NCBI RefSeq assembly: GCF_016907915.1
Contig: NZ_JAFBCW010000002.1
Location: 97,547-161,546 of the forward strand
DNA length: 64,000 bases
Reading direction: 5' to 3'
Source of the DNA: Desulforadius tongensis
Lineage (GTDB): Bacteria; Bacillota; Desulfotomaculia; Desulfotomaculales; Desulfohalotomaculaceae
The first letter of the stretch is position 1; the number at the start of each line of letters is the position of its first letter. The notes under the pieces are model-generated. The model did not search any database. It saw nothing but the letters and a program-made list of their open reading frames with translations, and was not told the origin of the DNA. This document shows positions 9,280 through 18,100 of the stretch, one piece after another. A program made the position numbers and the translations under genes.

Positions 9280-10320
9280 TTAAAATTTGTCTATTACTAT
9301 TCCCAAAGCTGCTGCTTTAATATAATTTTCATTCCTTAATAGCTTCATAGAAGCAGTATCGCCCGTAACTACCACTCCTATAACTCTAATATCATCTTTA
9401 GTAATTTTCCCTTTATCATTGCTCAACCTATCATAGAGCCTTTGGAATTGTGGCTGATAACGGTTTTTTTGATTTAAACCAAAATTAATAGCATTAATGA
9501 AGGAACGGCGGGGGTCTTCTATTGTTATTCCCTGGGAAGTAACTCCCTTCATTCCATATACCTCATTAGCAAACAAAATGCTTGGTTCTTGATATACTTT
9601 TTCACCGGTTTTTTGCCCATCATTGCCTATTAATTTTTCATAGCGACCTTTCATTTTGTTTAAATCTTCTTCATTGTAAGTGTTGACCCAGTACCAAACT
9701 GTTTTTACTTCACCGGGGAGCATTGCTTGCACTTCTTCGAGACTGTAATCCCGGTCAAACGAAAGTGCCATTTCAAGGTATTTGTCTTCTCCAATCTCTT
9801 CCAGCATGGCCAGGTCGTTTTGATAGGTTTTATATTCAATGTAGGGGTGATAAAATTTCATTTCTCTATTACCAACTCTATTATAATAACTGTATTCATC
9901 TTCAGCTGCAATCTGGGTCAATTGTCCTCTAGCTGAATGTCCGGAAATGCCTGGAACAATTGGAATAATATGATATTGAATTTTGTAAGTTCCATTGTAT
10001 ACAGGCCTACTGCCAACAATTCTATGAGTAACATACTCTAACTCTCCTGTAAGAAAACCATCATTGGTTTGATACTGACTCATATACGTGTTTGGTCTGG
10101 CTACTAAATCAAAATTTTGTTCACTTGCTAATTCATTATTGGCGGTACGGTTCAGCATCACCGCATTGATAATAACAAATGCTGCACTTAATAGTAAAAA
10201 AACAAGTAAACTAACAGCAGTTGTTCTAAGTAAAGTAAATAATTTAGCCTTTTGTAATATCTTTTTGGTTTCATTGCTGTTAAAATCAAAGGTATCTGTC
10301 AATTTTTTTTCATCATTCAT
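9280..10320 (-). CDS. Anti-sigma factor-like membrane protein (sigma factor regulator)
   Basis: The 346-residue protein has a short cytoplasmic N-terminus (about 1-30), one membrane segment (about 31-55, LLRTTAVSLLVFLLLSAAF) and a long extracytoplasmic domain. This plan and the C-terminal DDIRVIGVVVTGDT motif match the YhdL-type sigma regulators with Sigma_reg_N and Sigma_reg_C domains. It overlaps the end of the upstream ECF sigma gene by 8 bases, the usual arrangement of a sigma factor and its antagonist. It probably holds the sigma factor at the membrane until an envelope signal arrives. Confidence 0.75.
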   Translation of the reverse strand: MNDEKKLTDTFDFNSNETKKILQKAKLFTLLRTTAVSLLVFLLLSAAFVIINAVMLNRTANNELASEQNFDLVARPNTYMSQYQTNDGFLTGELEYVTHRIVGSRPVYNGTYKIQYHIIPIVPGISGHSARGQLTQIAAEDEYSYYNRVGNREMKFYHPYIEYKTYQNDLAMLEEIGEDKYLEMALSFDRDYSLEEVQAMLPGEVKTVWYWVNTYNEEDLNKMKGRYEKLIGNDGQKTGEKVYQEPSILFANEVYGMKGVTSQGITIEDPRRSFINAINFGLNQKNRYQPQFQRLYDRLSNDKGKITKDDIRVIGVVVTGDTASMKLLRNENYIKAAALGIVIDKF

Positions 10321-10825
10321 AATTTAATTCCCTCCAGATATCCATAAATTTTTGTTTGGCCCTGTAAAGGTAAGTTTTCACTGTTTGCTCATTAATGTAC
10401 AGCAGCTCTGCTATTTCCCGATAGGAAAGTCCTACTACATACTTTAAAACCAGCAGGTTTTTATATATTGAATTTAAATCGTCTAACACCCGGGATACCT
10501 GTTTCTTTTTCTCACTATCCAAAACATAACTTTCAGGAAGATAATCTGCAGCCGGCATATTATTTAAAATGCTTTCAACCTCCAGCGAAGCTAGCGGAAG
10601 CTTCTTATTTTTTCTGCACAAGTCATAGTAACGATTTAAGGCTACTTTAAAAAGCCAGGAAACCATTTTATCTGAATCAATGGTTTCCAAATGAATAATG
10701 GCTTTAAAGAGAGTATCCTGCACAATATCTTCAGCATCAGCGTGACTGCAGCCTATTTTAATAAGGTATTTGTAAATAATGTTCATTTTGCTTGTGAACA
10801 TTTTTTCTAATATTTCATTACTCAT
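10313..10825 (-). CDS. ECF-type RNA polymerase sigma factor
   Basis: The 170-residue protein has region 2 with DAEDIVQDTLFKA and SWLFKVALNRYYDLCR, and region 4 with the helix-turn-helix LSYREIAELLYINEQTVKTY. Regions 1.1 and 3 are absent, so it belongs to the ECF group, closest in style to the Bacillus SigM/SigV type. AGGGGGC precedes the ATG. Its stop overlaps the anti-sigma start. Autoregulation is likely, but no clear ECF -35/-10 pair is identified upstream. Confidence 0.9.
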   Translation of the reverse strand: MSNEILEKMFTSKMNIIYKYLIKIGCSHADAEDIVQDTLFKAIIHLETIDSDKMVSWLFKVALNRYYDLCRKNKKLPLASLEVESILNNMPAADYLPESYVLDSEKKKQVSRVLDDLNSIYKNLLVLKYVVGLSYREIAELLYINEQTVKTYLYRAKQKFMDIWRELNYE

Positions 10826-11157
10826 TTTCGCCCCCTAGAAGTTTTGAGTAATTGGAATGCATTCCTTGTTAGTCATTTATATAACGGTTTAGCTCTAAAA
10901 AAGTATACAACTTCTTAGTGAAATTTTTTAAATTTATTTTGTTTTCCGATGGTGTCGAAAAAAATTCCCTATGTATTGATGAAATTAAGCACCACGAATA
11001 AACTTAAGGAATTCACTTGCCCGGTGGGAACAACTATGCTATCTATAATATAGATTTATGTAGTTCAAGTCACATTAACAGCGATTTATAATCTCGGGAG
11101 CGGGTATGGACAGGACTTTGGCAGTGGCGGCCGGGGAAGATGAAAAAAGGAGTTGGT
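10826..11157. other. Divergent intergenic region, no gene seen
   Basis: About 330 bases lie between the sigma factor gene (leftward) and a small membrane protein gene (rightward). It should contain promoters for both. It is AT-rich up to 11030; the short imperfect palindrome GGAATGCATTCC is at 10855-10866, next to the sigma start, and could be an operator. No coding region or stable RNA was recognised. Confidence 0.4.
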
Positions 11158-11457
11158 ATGATGTTTGTACAGATTATATTTTCTTTAACCGGCATTATGA
11201 TGCTGTTTTTTGGCTATTTTATTTGGAAGCATAAAATGTTATCGCTGTTAGCAGGATATGATGAAGGAAAAGTAGCTGACAAGGAGGGTCTGGCCAAATA
11301 TGCGGGGTCAAACTTAATTTTGATGGGTATTCTTATTTTGCTGATTTCCGTTATAGGCATGATTTTAAAGGCAAATACTGCTGTACCTTATCTGTTAATA
11401 GTTGTATTCATAACCATTAGAATGGTGGTTGGATGTAGAAAATTTGAAAAAAGATAG
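11158..11457 (+). CDS. DUF3784-like small membrane protein
   Basis: The 99-residue protein has three predicted membrane segments: near the N-terminus (IIFSLTGIMMLFFGYFIW), in the middle (NLILMGILILLISVIGMIL) and at the end (LLIVVFITIRMVVG). Between the first two is the cytoplasmic stretch GYDEGKVADKEGLAKYAG, a pattern typical of DUF3784. The start at 11158 (or the next ATG 11161) is preferred over an in-frame ATG at 11140 because AGGAG at 11148-11152 is correctly spaced only for the later ones. Function unknown. Confidence 0.75.
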   Translation: MMFVQIIFSLTGIMMLFFGYFIWKHKMLSLLAGYDEGKVADKEGLAKYAGSNLILMGILILLISVIGMILKANTAVPYLLIVVFITIRMVVGCRKFEKR

Positions 11458-11553
11458 AGAATGAACGGAACCCTTGAAACGGCTGCCGCAGCTTAATAGA
11501 TGGGTAAAAGTGTTATCTTATATATATATATATATTATGGTAAAGATTTAAAC

Positions 11554-11585
11554 AACTGGCTGGCTGATGAGCCGGTTATTTTTAT
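11554..11585 (+). terminator. Terminator after the DUF3784-like gene
   Basis: AACTGGCT pairs with AGCCGGTT around an 8-base loop, followed by ATTTTTATTTT. An alternating TA run of about 20 bases (11518-11537) lies just upstream. The hairpin separates the small membrane gene from the ABC exporter genes. Confidence 0.7.
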
Positions 11586-11674
11586 TTTGGTACTGTATTA
11601 TGATGAAAAGTATGATGAAATACTTATGCGCCGAGCAGAATTATAGCAGGTTATCCAAAAAAGGGGAGGTTATT

Positions 11675-12301
11675 ATGTTTCAGCTGGAAGGTGTTAAATA
11701 TAAAAATATATTAGATATCAAGCAGCTCTCTATTCCCGCAAATAAAATCACCTGTATTGTGGGTGAAAGCGGCAGCGGAAAAACAACTTTACTAAAGCTT
11801 CTGAACAAAATGATAAGCTGCAGCGAAGGAGAAATTTTTTATAACAATGATGCGATTAGTACAATCAATTCCATAGAATTAAGGCGTAAAGTGGTTATGC
11901 TTCCTCAAGTGCCTGCTGTTTTTCCTGGAACCGTTAAAGAAAATTTACTGATCGGGTTGAAATTCTCTGAAAAGCCGGCGGTAAATGACGAAAAACTATC
12001 TGCCGTCTTGAACATGGTTCAGCTAAATAAGCCCCTTGATGAAGATGCCGATAAACTTTCCGGTGGTGAAAAACAAAGATTAGCCCTGGGAAGGGTTATT
12101 TTGATGGATCCTGAAATCTTTCTGTTAGATGAACCTTCTTCCGCTCTGGATGAAGATACAGAGCAAAATATTATAGAAAAATTGGTTCATTATATAAAAG
12201 AAACAAACAAAACACTTATTATGGTTACTCACTCTAAAAAAATAGCCCGGGCCTATGCAGACAATATTATTGAGATTAAAAACGGCAGAGTTTTAAATTA
12301 A
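11675..12301 (+). CDS. fetA: ABC transporter ATPase, FetA/YbbL type
   Basis: The 208-residue ATPase has Walker A GESGSGKTT, the Q-loop in VVMLPQVPAVFPGTVKEN, signature LSGGEKQR, Walker B IFLLDEPS and the H-loop VTHS. It is unusually short, as in the FetA/YbbL family that pairs with UPF0014 permeases. The start is ATG 11675 behind AGGGGAGG; a longer in-frame extension upstream runs through the preceding terminator and is not credible. It is 15 bases from the permease gene. In E. coli FetAB exports iron and protects against peroxide; the substrate here is inferred from that pairing. Confidence 0.85.
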   Translation: MFQLEGVKYKNILDIKQLSIPANKITCIVGESGSGKTTLLKLLNKMISCSEGEIFYNNDAISTINSIELRRKVVMLPQVPAVFPGTVKENLLIGLKFSEKPAVNDEKLSAVLNMVQLNKPLDEDADKLSGGEKQRLALGRVILMDPEIFLLDEPSSALDEDTEQNIIEKLVHYIKETNKTLIMVTHSKKIARAYADNIIEIKNGRVLN

Positions 12302-12316
12302 AAGGGAGAATAGTAA

Positions 12317-13099
12317 ATGGATAAGGTTATTAATCTTCAGATATGGCAGTTGGCTGCAGCCTATATATTTATTGTAATTTTATTGGTTATTGTTAAGTTA
12401 AAGGGGATTCCAAGGGAAAAAGAAATTCTTATTTCTTCTGCCCGCATGACTCTGCAGTTGATTCTGACCGGATACATTCTTATGTATATTTTTCAGAACA
12501 GTAACCCGGTCTTCACCGTTATTGTTATAGGGGTTATGGAGGCTTTTGCCATTTATAATGTTTTTAAGCGGGTAAAAGTAAAACTTTCACCAAAAATCAA
12601 AAGAATTATTGCCATCTCCATGGTGTTAGGTACAACATCCAGTCTTTTATATTTTATTATTGTGGTGATAAATCTATCTCCATGGTATGACCCGAGATAT
12701 TTTATCCCCATTGCCGGAATGCTTATCGGGAACTCAATGACGGGTATTTCCTTAGGTGTAAGCAGGCTTGTTGATGGAATGACTGCTCAAAAGCATTTGA
12801 TAGAGTCTGCTCTAATGCTGGGAGCAACACCCAAAATGGCGGCAAAAGAAATTGTAGATAATGCCTTTGATTCAGCCATCCTGCCCACAATCAATTCTAT
12901 GGTGGGAATGGGCATTGTATTTTTACCCGGGATGATGACAGGTCAAATTCTCTCTGGAGTATCACCTGTTACTGCCATTGAATATCAAATAGCCGTTATG
13001 CTTGGTATACTTGGCAGTGTGGCCTTAACTGTTATTTTATTTGTCCAATTAGGGTATAAGACATTTTTTAATGAGCAGCAGCAGCTTGATATTTCCTGA
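12317..13099 (+). CDS. fetB: ABC transporter permease, FetB/YbbM type (UPF0014)
   Basis: The 260-residue, very hydrophobic protein has about seven membrane segments and the UPF0014 motifs RMTLQLILTGYIL, GNSMTGISLGVSRL and the following region LMLGATPKMAAKE, with NSMVGMGIVFLPGMMTGQIL near the C-terminus. It directly follows the cognate ATPase gene with AGGGAG before ATG 12317. Together they form a putative iron or metal exporter in the cytoplasmic membrane. Confidence 0.9.
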   Translation: MDKVINLQIWQLAAAYIFIVILLVIVKLKGIPREKEILISSARMTLQLILTGYILMYIFQNSNPVFTVIVIGVMEAFAIYNVFKRVKVKLSPKIKRIIAISMVLGTTSSLLYFIIVVINLSPWYDPRYFIPIAGMLIGNSMTGISLGVSRLVDGMTAQKHLIESALMLGATPKMAAKEIVDNAFDSAILPTINSMVGMGIVFLPGMMTGQILSGVSPVTAIEYQIAVMLGILGSVALTVILFVQLGYKTFFNEQQQLDIS

Positions 13100-13128
13100 G
13101 AACAGGGGTGATACCTGGGAAAAACTGA

Positions 13129-13158
13129 CCCCGCCAATATCGTGTTGGCGGGGTTTTT
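13129..13158 (+). terminator. Strong terminator between convergent genes
   Basis: CCCCGCCAA pairs with TTGGCGGGG and is followed by TTTTT. It ends the fetAB-type operon just before the convergent peptide transporter stop at 13172. The minus-strand copy lacks a long T-run but may still work partly. Confidence 0.9.
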
Positions 13159-13171
13159 AATTTGCGGTGTT

Positions 13172-14680
13172 TTAAGCACTTTGTTCACTTGTTCCAGCTG
13201 CAGCCTGTTTGGCACTGCTGCCTTCAATCATGCGCCGCAATACGGGTACTGTTAAAATCATAATTAAGGCAATAACGGCTGTAGCTTCACCGATTTGCAG
13301 AAATACCCTGGAATAGATGGGTAAGGTTTGTAAGGGATCGGTAACCCCTTTAGGTGCAGCCGTCAGGGTGGCTACCCAAGCACCGATAACACCGGATGCA
13401 GCGGTAGTTAAGAACCATGCTCCCATGATAAATCCTACCATCCGCTGGGGAACGAGCTTAGCTACCATGGATAAGCCCAAGCCGCTGATTAAAAGTTCGC
13501 CCACACTTTGGAAGAAGTAGCTGCCAACCAACCACCACACGGAAACAATGCCCTGGGAGTTGGCAAAGTAAGCGCCTAAGGGCAGAATCAGGAAGCTGAT
13601 GGCACACAAAACCATTCCAAGGGCAAATTTTGCCGGCATGGACAAATCGCGGCCCTGTTTGCCGTAGTGGGCAAATAAATATGCAAAGAGCGGGCTGGCT
13701 ACAGTAATCCAGAAAGGATTTAACGCCTGAAAGGCTTCCGGATTACTGATATTAATACCTAAAATAGAATGTTCCACATTCTTGATGGCAAAAAAGTTTA
13801 ATGAAGTAGGCATCTGCTGGTATAAAGTGAAGAACACCACTGCCTGGATCATTAAAATAAAGGCTGCAATCATTTTACTGCGTTCAATACCACGACTTTT
13901 AAAAACTTCTTTAAAGAAAATGCCAAATACGGTAACTCCTATGAGCAGCAATAACCAGTGGGCCACGGTAATATTTTGCAGCATATAGGTTGCAAATCCA
14001 ATGGCAAGCGCTTCACCCACAAGCACCACAGCAAGATTTCGGTAACTTAATGGAGCTAAGCCAACGGGGGAATCAATGTCCTTAACCAGGTGGCGGAAGA
14101 AAATAAAGCTGGAAAGAGATATCAGTAATCCTACCGCACAAACATAAAATCCAACATTAAGACCATAAATGCCGGACAGAATGGGTACAAGAACCATAGA
14201 AATAAAGGAACCGATATTAATAGACATATAATACAAGGTAAATGCCCCGTCTAAGCGGGGATCGTCTTTTTCATACAGCTTGGACAGCAAGCTGGAAGGG
14301 TTAGCCTTAAACAAACCGTTACCTACTGCCACAAAGGCAAGGGCGATATAAACAAGGCTTTGATTAAGAGTTGCCATGCCAATCAATATATAGCCTGTCA
14401 TCATGGTGAGTGCACCCAAAACAATGGTGCGTTTTGTACCCAGTACTTTATCGCCGATATAACCGCCTATGGCTACAAAACCATAAACCATGGCGCTAAA
14501 CGCACCGAAAATAGTAAAGGATTCAGCATCACTCATGCCCAGCGATTTAACAAAAAATGATGCCAGTACTGCCTGTAATCCGTAATAACCAAAACGTTCC
14601 CACATTTCCAAAAAGAAAATGATATAAAAGGAACGCGGTTGTTTTAACGAACTGGTATTGGTAGCAATTTTTGCCGACAT
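13172..14680 (-). CDS. Proton-dependent oligopeptide transporter (POT/PTR2 family)
   Basis: The 502-residue protein has about 14 membrane segments and opens with the POT signature FFLEMWERFGYYG, containing ExxERFxYY, which takes part in proton coupling. It continues with IGGYIGDKVLGTKRTIVLG and GNGLFKANPSSLL, like E. coli DtpA/DtpB. It imports di- and tripeptides with protons. AGAGGTG lies before the ATG. It stands alone, with a terminator shared with fetB. Its closeness to proteobacterial DtpA-type proteins might reflect transfer. Confidence 0.93.
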   Translation of the reverse strand: MSAKIATNTSSLKQPRSFYIIFFLEMWERFGYYGLQAVLASFFVKSLGMSDAESFTIFGAFSAMVYGFVAIGGYIGDKVLGTKRTIVLGALTMMTGYILIGMATLNQSLVYIALAFVAVGNGLFKANPSSLLSKLYEKDDPRLDGAFTLYYMSINIGSFISMVLVPILSGIYGLNVGFYVCAVGLLISLSSFIFFRHLVKDIDSPVGLAPLSYRNLAVVLVGEALAIGFATYMLQNITVAHWLLLLIGVTVFGIFFKEVFKSRGIERSKMIAAFILMIQAVVFFTLYQQMPTSLNFFAIKNVEHSILGINISNPEAFQALNPFWITVASPLFAYLFAHYGKQGRDLSMPAKFALGMVLCAISFLILPLGAYFANSQGIVSVWWLVGSYFFQSVGELLISGLGLSMVAKLVPQRMVGFIMGAWFLTTAASGVIGAWVATLTAAPKGVTDPLQTLPIYSRVFLQIGEATAVIALIMILTVPVLRRMIEGSSAKQAAAGTSEQSA

Positions 14681-14805
14681 TTTTTCACCTCTTTACGTTA
14701 ATTAGCATTGGCTGCTGGTTAAAATTCCGGCCAATCCTCTCTGCCTGCCCTACTCAAGCAATACCGGTTACTGCTGATACCAATATAATTTTAAAGGAGT
14801 TACTT

Positions 14806-15084
14806 ATGTGGATACTGTACACAAGATACATTGTACTAATATATTCGACAATAGTCGATATATTTTTTAAATGTGGAATTTATTACAAATTTTTTGCATT
14901 CTTTGGAGTCATAATTGTTGTATTCCTGCGGTATGCCTGCCTGGGCAGAGGATTTATTGCAGATGAAATATGGAATGTTTTTAACAAATTGATGAATAAG
15001 CGGCCTGTGTTCACAATTGATGTTCAAATTGACTTATTAATCAAAGGAGCCTATAATAAAGCTTTGGTGCAAAGATTTTATTAA
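14806..15084 (+). CDS. Hypothetical small membrane protein
   Basis: A 92-codon frame starts at ATG 14806 with AAAGGAG 6 bases upstream. The N-terminal half is hydrophobic (YIVLIYSTIVDIFFKCGIYY, then FFAFFGVIIVVFL), suggesting two membrane segments; the tail is polar. It is followed after 16 bases by the next small gene, with a new AAAGGAG at its own end. No family is recognised. Supported only by ribosome site and context; an upstream in-frame extension to 14671 overlaps the transporter gene and is rejected. Confidence 0.4.
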   Translation: MWILYTRYIVLIYSTIVDIFFKCGIYYKFFAFFGVIIVVFLRYACLGRGFIADEIWNVFNKLMNKRPVFTIDVQIDLLIKGAYNKALVQRFY

Positions 15085-15100
15085 AGGAGATGTCAACGCT

Positions 15101-15361
15101 TTGAGTATTTTTGAAATAATTATGCTGACTTGTTTTGGGGCTGCTTGGCCGTTTGCGATTTACAAATCATATACTTCAAAATCCACAGAGGGCAAAAGTT
15201 TAAGTTTTTTAATTATCTTGTTAATAGGTTATATTGCCGGTGTTTTGCATAAATTATTCTACAGCTATGACCAAGTAATTTATTTGTATATTATTAATTT
15301 CATTATGGTCTTTATTGATATGATTTTATATTTGAGAAATAGAAAAGCCCGCTCAAACTAA
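15101..15361 (+). CDS. PQ-loop / SemiSWEET-like small membrane protein
   Basis: The 86-residue protein has three membrane segments in the order expected for a single PQ-loop unit, with the polar turn YTSKSTEGKSLSFLII between segments 1 and 2, resembling SWEET-type sequences (KT-S-PxS). The start is TTG 15101 with AAAGGAG 11 bases upstream. SemiSWEETs are homodimeric sugar transporters, but the canonical PQ dipeptide is not visible here, so transport is only suggested. The 204-base gap after it holds nothing recognised. Confidence 0.55.
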   Translation: MSIFEIIMLTCFGAAWPFAIYKSYTSKSTEGKSLSFLIILLIGYIAGVLHKLFYSYDQVIYLYIINFIMVFIDMILYLRNRKARSN

Positions 15362-15565
15362 CTATTATTTTCGCTTACTTTCTTACTAGTTTGATGAATT
15401 CTTAAACCCGGCCCACCATTATTTATTATTCCCCACGCTTTAACCCAGCCAATTAGATATAAGCAATTTTATTACCCGGTAATATAAAAGATAAAGAGGA
15501 ATATAGTAAGTGGAGCAATAATAATTATATAAAAAATAATTATATTGAAATTTAGGTGAATTTTT

Positions 15566-15949
15566 ATGAGATTTAATAGTGAACTGCTGGAGTTCACCGG
15601 CTGGATGGGCCTTATTTTACTGGGTATGTGCCTGATTAATTTTTTAGTAAAAGGAAAGAGTGATAGTCAGCTTATATCGTTTGCTAGAAGAAATCATAAA
15701 ATAATTGGTTGGCTTTCGCTGGTTGTTTTATCTGTCCACGGTTTTTTAGCATACTCTGCAGCATTACCCACCTTGGGGCGAGGTCGTCACTATCACCTGC
15801 TGGTAACAATTGGTTGGGGGCAGATAACATGGGCTGTTTTATTGATTATCTGCGTTTCTTCACTGGTGCTATCTTATAAAATTTTTAAACGTGGGCATTT
15901 GCTGATGGTAATGTTATTGGCGCTGCTTGTATTTATTCATGTTTTATAA
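15566..15949 (+). CDS. Four-helix membrane protein, possibly haem-binding
   Basis: The 127-residue protein has four predicted membrane segments. Histidines occur at helix ends or inside helices ([35 protein letters not shown]), a layout like small cytochrome b561 or ferric-reductase-like domains. It starts at ATG 15566 with AGGTGA upstream and is followed by the chemoreceptor gene. No family can be named with confidence, and haem binding is inference from histidine placement. Confidence 0.6.
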   Translation: MRFNSELLEFTGWMGLILLGMCLINFLVKGKSDSQLISFARRNHKIIGWLSLVVLSVHGFLAYSAALPTLGRGRHYHLLVTIGWGQITWAVLLIICVSSLVLSYKIFKRGHLLMVMLLALLVFIHVL

Positions 15950-16059
15950 GAGGGAAACTGGAAATGGAACAAACGGTTTTCGCTGCCGGTTTTAAGTTGT
16001 ATAATATTTTCGTGGAATATAAATCCAATTTGGCACTAAAAAGCAAAGGAGGAGTAGAA

Positions 16060-17247
16060 ATGTCCGAAACAGGAAAAGGGGTCAAAATTAATTTATTTAA
16101 AAATGCTAACATCGCTTATTTATTGGTATTTTTGTTTCTTTTGATGTTGGCTTCTTTTGCTTTTTTATCTTTCTGGGGATTAGATTATGTGAGAACCTCT
16201 GGGGATAATGCTGCTTATAATCAGGCAAAAAAAGTTTTTATGCCCGTGTTAGCTGTTCTGGCAGCAGCCGTCATAACGGCATCTTATTTATTAATTAGAC
16301 TGCAAAAAGGCATTAAAGCCGTTACAACGGGATTAAAAGAGAAATCCGAACTGCTGACAAGTAATGCCGAAAGCCTGTCGGCGGTATCAGAGGAAGTGGC
16401 TTCATCATCCCAGCAGTTTACAAATACTATGCAGGAAGTGGCAAATGGTGCTTCATCCCAGGCCAAGGATCTGAACAATATTGTTAATCTGCTTGGAAAT
16501 TTGACAAGCAGTATTGAAGAAGTTTATGTTCAGTTAAAAAATGTAAGGGATGAGACGGATAATACAAGCAGCAAGGCAAATATTGGAGAACAAGAAATGG
16601 ACAAGCTGATTGAGTCCATAAATGAAATTAAAAATGCGTTTGAAATTGTTTTTAGTAAAGTTAATAATCTAATAGTTTCTGTAGAAAAAATAAGTAAGGT
16701 ATCAGATGTAATAAATGAGCTGTCTGAGCAGACAAATCTTCTTTCATTAAATGCGGCAATTGAAGCGGCAAGAGCGGGAGAAAGGGGCAGGGGTTTTGCT
16801 GTTGTGGCGGAAGAAATACGCAAGCTGGCAGAAGAATCCAAGGAGTCTACTGCAGAAATTAATAAACTTGTTGCTTCCATACAGTCCGATACCGATGAAG
16901 TACTAAATACATCTAAAGATGTAGATGGTTTTATAAAAAACCAAACCGTTTCAATTGAGAATACGCTCAATGCCTTTAGGGAAATATTAGAATCCATAGA
17001 TAAAATTGCGCCGCTTATGGACAAAACATATGAGGGAATGGACAGAATTGTGCAGTCGAAAGATGATGTATTGGCAAAAGTAGAATCTGCAAGTGCGGTT
17101 ACCCAGGAAAATGCTGCTGTTTCGGAAGAGGTGGCAGCTTCATCGGAAGAGTTATCTGCCTCATCACAGGAAGTGGCTGCAAAAGCACAAGATGTGACGA
17201 GAATTGCCGTTGACTTAATGGAGTATAGTAAATCTTTTAAAGTGTAA
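16060..17247 (+). CDS. Methyl-accepting chemotaxis protein without sensor domain
   Basis: The 395-residue protein has two closely spaced membrane segments (about 20-45 and 65-85) with only a short outside loop, so no periplasmic-type ligand domain. The C-terminal signalling rod contains the conserved hairpin tip [37 protein letters not shown], and a repeated [18 protein letters not shown] region that is a likely methylation site. The start is ATG 16060 behind AAAGGAGGAG; an earlier in-frame ATG at 15964 has no good ribosome site. It may sense through its membrane segments or a partner such as the haem-like protein upstream (inference). Confidence 0.92.
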   Translation: MSETGKGVKINLFKNANIAYLLVFLFLLMLASFAFLSFWGLDYVRTSGDNAAYNQAKKVFMPVLAVLAAAVITASYLLIRLQKGIKAVTTGLKEKSELLTSNAESLSAVSEEVASSSQQFTNTMQEVANGASSQAKDLNNIVNLLGNLTSSIEEVYVQLKNVRDETDNTSSKANIGEQEMDKLIESINEIKNAFEIVFSKVNNLIVSVEKISKVSDVINELSEQTNLLSLNAAIEAARAGERGRGFAVVAEEIRKLAEESKESTAEINKLVASIQSDTDEVLNTSKDVDGFIKNQTVSIENTLNAFREILESIDKIAPLMDKTYEGMDRIVQSKDDVLAKVESASAVTQENAAVSEEVAASSEELSASSQEVAAKAQDVTRIAVDLMEYSKSFKV

Positions 17248-17316
17248 AAGCAAATGCGGTTTAATGTGTGCTGCCCCGTTATTTGCTGCTCTTTTTAAAT
17301 TAAGGGGGATAATGTA

Positions 17317-17814
17317 ATGAGTAATGGCTGCTGCTGCTGCCGGGAAAAAAAGGTATCTTTGGGACCAGAAGACAGCAGCACTTTATGCCCGGTGTGCAGA
17401 AAACCGGGGGTTAAGGTGAAAAATATAACTGTTAAGCATTTGGTTGCAGATGAATTCATAGATCAGGTTGGAAATGCTGATTATTATTTATGTATGAATG
17501 AAGGGTGCGAGGTTGTATATTATAATTTAAAATTGGCGGTTAAGTTTGACAAAAAGCAAATCAGGGTGCCCGTGTGGTTTAAAAAGGATGCTGATCCTAA
17601 ATATGTTTGCTACTGCAGCAGAGTTACAGAAGAAGAGGTCATTGCTGCAGTGGTAAAGAATGGTGCCAGTACCGTTGAAGATATTGTTAATCTCACAGGG
17701 GCAATGAAAAATGCCCGCTGTCAGGTAAACAACCCGCTGGGTAAATGCTGTCACCCGGCAATTCGGGCGGCCATAGAAAAAGGGCTGGCTGTTAATAATC
17801 AAAGCAGTGTTTAA
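17317..17814 (+). CDS. CopZ-type iron-sulfur metallochaperone-like protein
   Basis: The 165-residue protein starts with a Cys cluster (GCCCCREKK) and a CPVC pair, and has CYCSRVTEEEVIAAV followed by KCCHPA, a BFD-like [2Fe-2S] domain. This is the plan of the N-terminal domain of Archaeoglobus CopZ, which binds a zinc ion and a [2Fe-2S] cluster and reduces Cu(II) to Cu(I); the HMA copper-binding domain of full CopZ is missing here. AAGGGGG precedes ATG 17317. A role in copper or other metal handling is inferred. Confidence 0.75.
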   Translation: MSNGCCCCREKKVSLGPEDSSTLCPVCRKPGVKVKNITVKHLVADEFIDQVGNADYYLCMNEGCEVVYYNLKLAVKFDKKQIRVPVWFKKDADPKYVCYCSRVTEEEVIAAVVKNGASTVEDIVNLTGAMKNARCQVNNPLGKCCHPAIRAAIEKGLAVNNQSSV

Positions 17815-17854
17815 ATAAAAGTTTCTGCTCAAGGGAATAAGTCTTTAAAGATAT

Positions 17855-17905
17855 AGGGGCTAAAGATGGATGATGACATTAATCCGTCTTGGCCCCTTAA
17901 TTTTT
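17855..17905 (+). terminator. Terminator after the CopZ-like gene
   Basis: GGGGC at 17856 pairs with GCCCC at 17892-17896, and an inner AAGATGGAT pairs with ATCCGTCTT, followed by TTAATTTTT. The gap from here to 18100 holds nothing clearly coding. Confidence 0.8.
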
Positions 17906-18100
17906 AAGCGCTGACTTTGAGCATAATGAAATGATGGGTTGCAAAAATGCAATTAAAATGTTACTATATTAATAAATACTTATATAGTTATTTTATAAAT
18001 AAGGGGGCAGAGGATTTTGGAAATGAAGAAATTAAAAAGGTGATTGCTGAGGAACAGTAGCCTGTAACGGGTTAGCAGAATACATTGGAAGGAGATATAA

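Noticed and set aside
11518..11537. Alternating TA run
   Set aside because: Simple low-complexity sequence next to a terminator; no evidence for function.
14671..14805. N-terminal extension of the small ORF ending at 15084
   Set aside because: It overlaps the start of the minus-strand peptide transporter, and the good ribosome site favours ATG 14806.
16530..17024. Minus-strand frame (164 codons) over the chemoreceptor
   Set aside because: Ser- and Leu-rich shadow of the coiled-coil heptads on the other strand.
17947..18060. 37-codon frame MQLKCYYIN... to IAEEQ before the permease gene
   Set aside because: No proper ribosome site and a low-complexity Tyr/Asn start; no family recognised. It may be a fragment.
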